12,963 nt of DNA. Origin: Avoscillospira sp045579045 (lineage in GTDB: Bacteria; Bacillota; Clostridia; Oscillospirales; Oscillospiraceae). The translations under genes and the position numbers were made by a program. The stretch is taken from assembly GCA_045579045.1 (NCBI GenBank), contig JAZNLL010000113.1, positions 1 through 12,963 of the forward strand. The letters run 5' to 3'. Under the pieces are notes generated by a model, which did no database searches, was not told the origin of the DNA, and worked only from the letters and a program-made list of their open reading frames with translations. Below, piece after piece: positions 12,784 through 12,963 of this stretch (positions within the stretch are counted from its first letter, which is position 1; each line of letters begins with the position of its first letter).

Positions 12784-12817
12784 TCACTAAAAACCCGGTT
12801 TCACCGGGTTTTTGTGA
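12784..12817 (+). terminator. Terminator after rplT
   Basis: AAAAACCCGG / TTTCA loop / CCGGGTTTTT, extended by flanking TCAC and GTGA. A symmetric stem with A and T runs, so it could work on both strands. Confidence 0.93.
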
Positions 12818-12838
12818 TACGTGAGAGAATTTCAAAAT

Positions 12839-12963
12839 ATGCTGAAAATAACGGATTATATCCCTCAGGCGACGTATATTTCCTCCCGCACCAATTCCCT
12901 CGTCACGTCTTTGGCGAAGTTGGACGATTCCAAATTCCGTCGGAGCGAGGGCTTGTTTTTGGC
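12839..12963 (+). CDS. TrmH/SpoU-type RNA methyltransferase, N-terminus only
   Basis: An open frame from ATG 12839 (or an in-frame GTG at 12821) runs without a stop to the window end, giving about 41 residues. The part ISSRTNSLVTSLAKLDDSKF followed by RRSEGLFL matches the N-terminal substrate-binding region of the TrmH/SpoU family of 2'-O-ribose methyltransferases, whose usual pattern is N.L...I..L...K.R...G.FL.EG. This family often follows infC-rpmI-rplT in Clostridia. The knotted SPOUT catalytic domain lies beyond the window. The ribosome binding site is weak (GAGAG at about 11 bases), so the start is uncertain. Confidence 0.72.
   Translation, partial: MLKITDYIPQATYISSRTNSLVTSLAKLDDSKFRRSEGLFL

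Overview
The window looks like a chromosomal segment of a low-to-mid GC anaerobic Firmicute, most likely class Clostridia (Oscillospiraceae/Ruminococcaceae-like). The grounds are the order of the ribosomal alpha operon, strong AGGAGG-type ribosome binding sites, a Firmicutes-type RNase J, an infC-rpmI-rplT operon with a leader attenuator, and a TlpA lipoprotein/CXXC peptide/4Fe-4S membrane protein cluster that I associate with Clostridia. The lineage is an inference from protein style and gene order; there is no rRNA in the window.

Layout. (1) 31-2986, plus strand: the end of the ribosomal/alpha operon, rpmJ-rpsM-rpsK-rpsD-rpoA-rplQ, closed by a hairpin at 2998-3028. (2) 3033-4105, minus strand: a two-gene unit with a left-handed beta-helix GlmU-like protein and a small hypothetical protein. 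(3) 4236-6700, plus strand: a thioredoxin-fold lipoprotein with a nine-unit 18-bp repeat linker, a 47-residue CXXC membrane peptide missed by usual length cut-offs, an NapH-like polyferredoxin membrane protein starting at TTG, and a 254-residue protein I cannot assign. (4) 6756-9005: a 114-bp degenerate copy of the 3' end of the RNase J gene, then a divergent pair, a Gfo/Idh/MocA-type oxidoreductase (minus) and an AraC-family regulator (plus). (5) 9037-10692, minus strand: intact RNase J (rnj). (6) 10693-11653: about 960 bp without a convincing protein gene. It holds the rnj leader and promoter, a candidate minus-strand structured RNA with its own promoter and terminator, two plus-strand promoters and the infC attenuator leader. 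(7) 11654-12781, plus strand: infC (ATC start), rpmI, rplT, a terminator, then the start of an rRNA methyltransferase of the SpoU/TrmH type that runs off the window.

How the parts work together. Regions 1 and 7 supply translation and transcription machinery. Region 3 reads as a membrane redox relay: cytoplasmic ferredoxin-type centres, a membrane-anchored CXXC peptide and an extracytoplasmic thioredoxin-like lipoprotein, translationally coupled by overlapping genes. Region 4 appears to be an accessory cassette inserted at the 3' end of rnj: the same rnj terminal codons occur at both edges, in the same orientation, differing mostly by synonymous or conservative changes.

The observations most worth following are the rnj-end duplication around the Gfo/Idh-AraC cassette, the uncharacterised redox module with its tiny CXXC protein, the candidate ncRNA at 10996-11264, and the layered control (two promoters, hairpin, attenuator, ATC start) ahead of infC.
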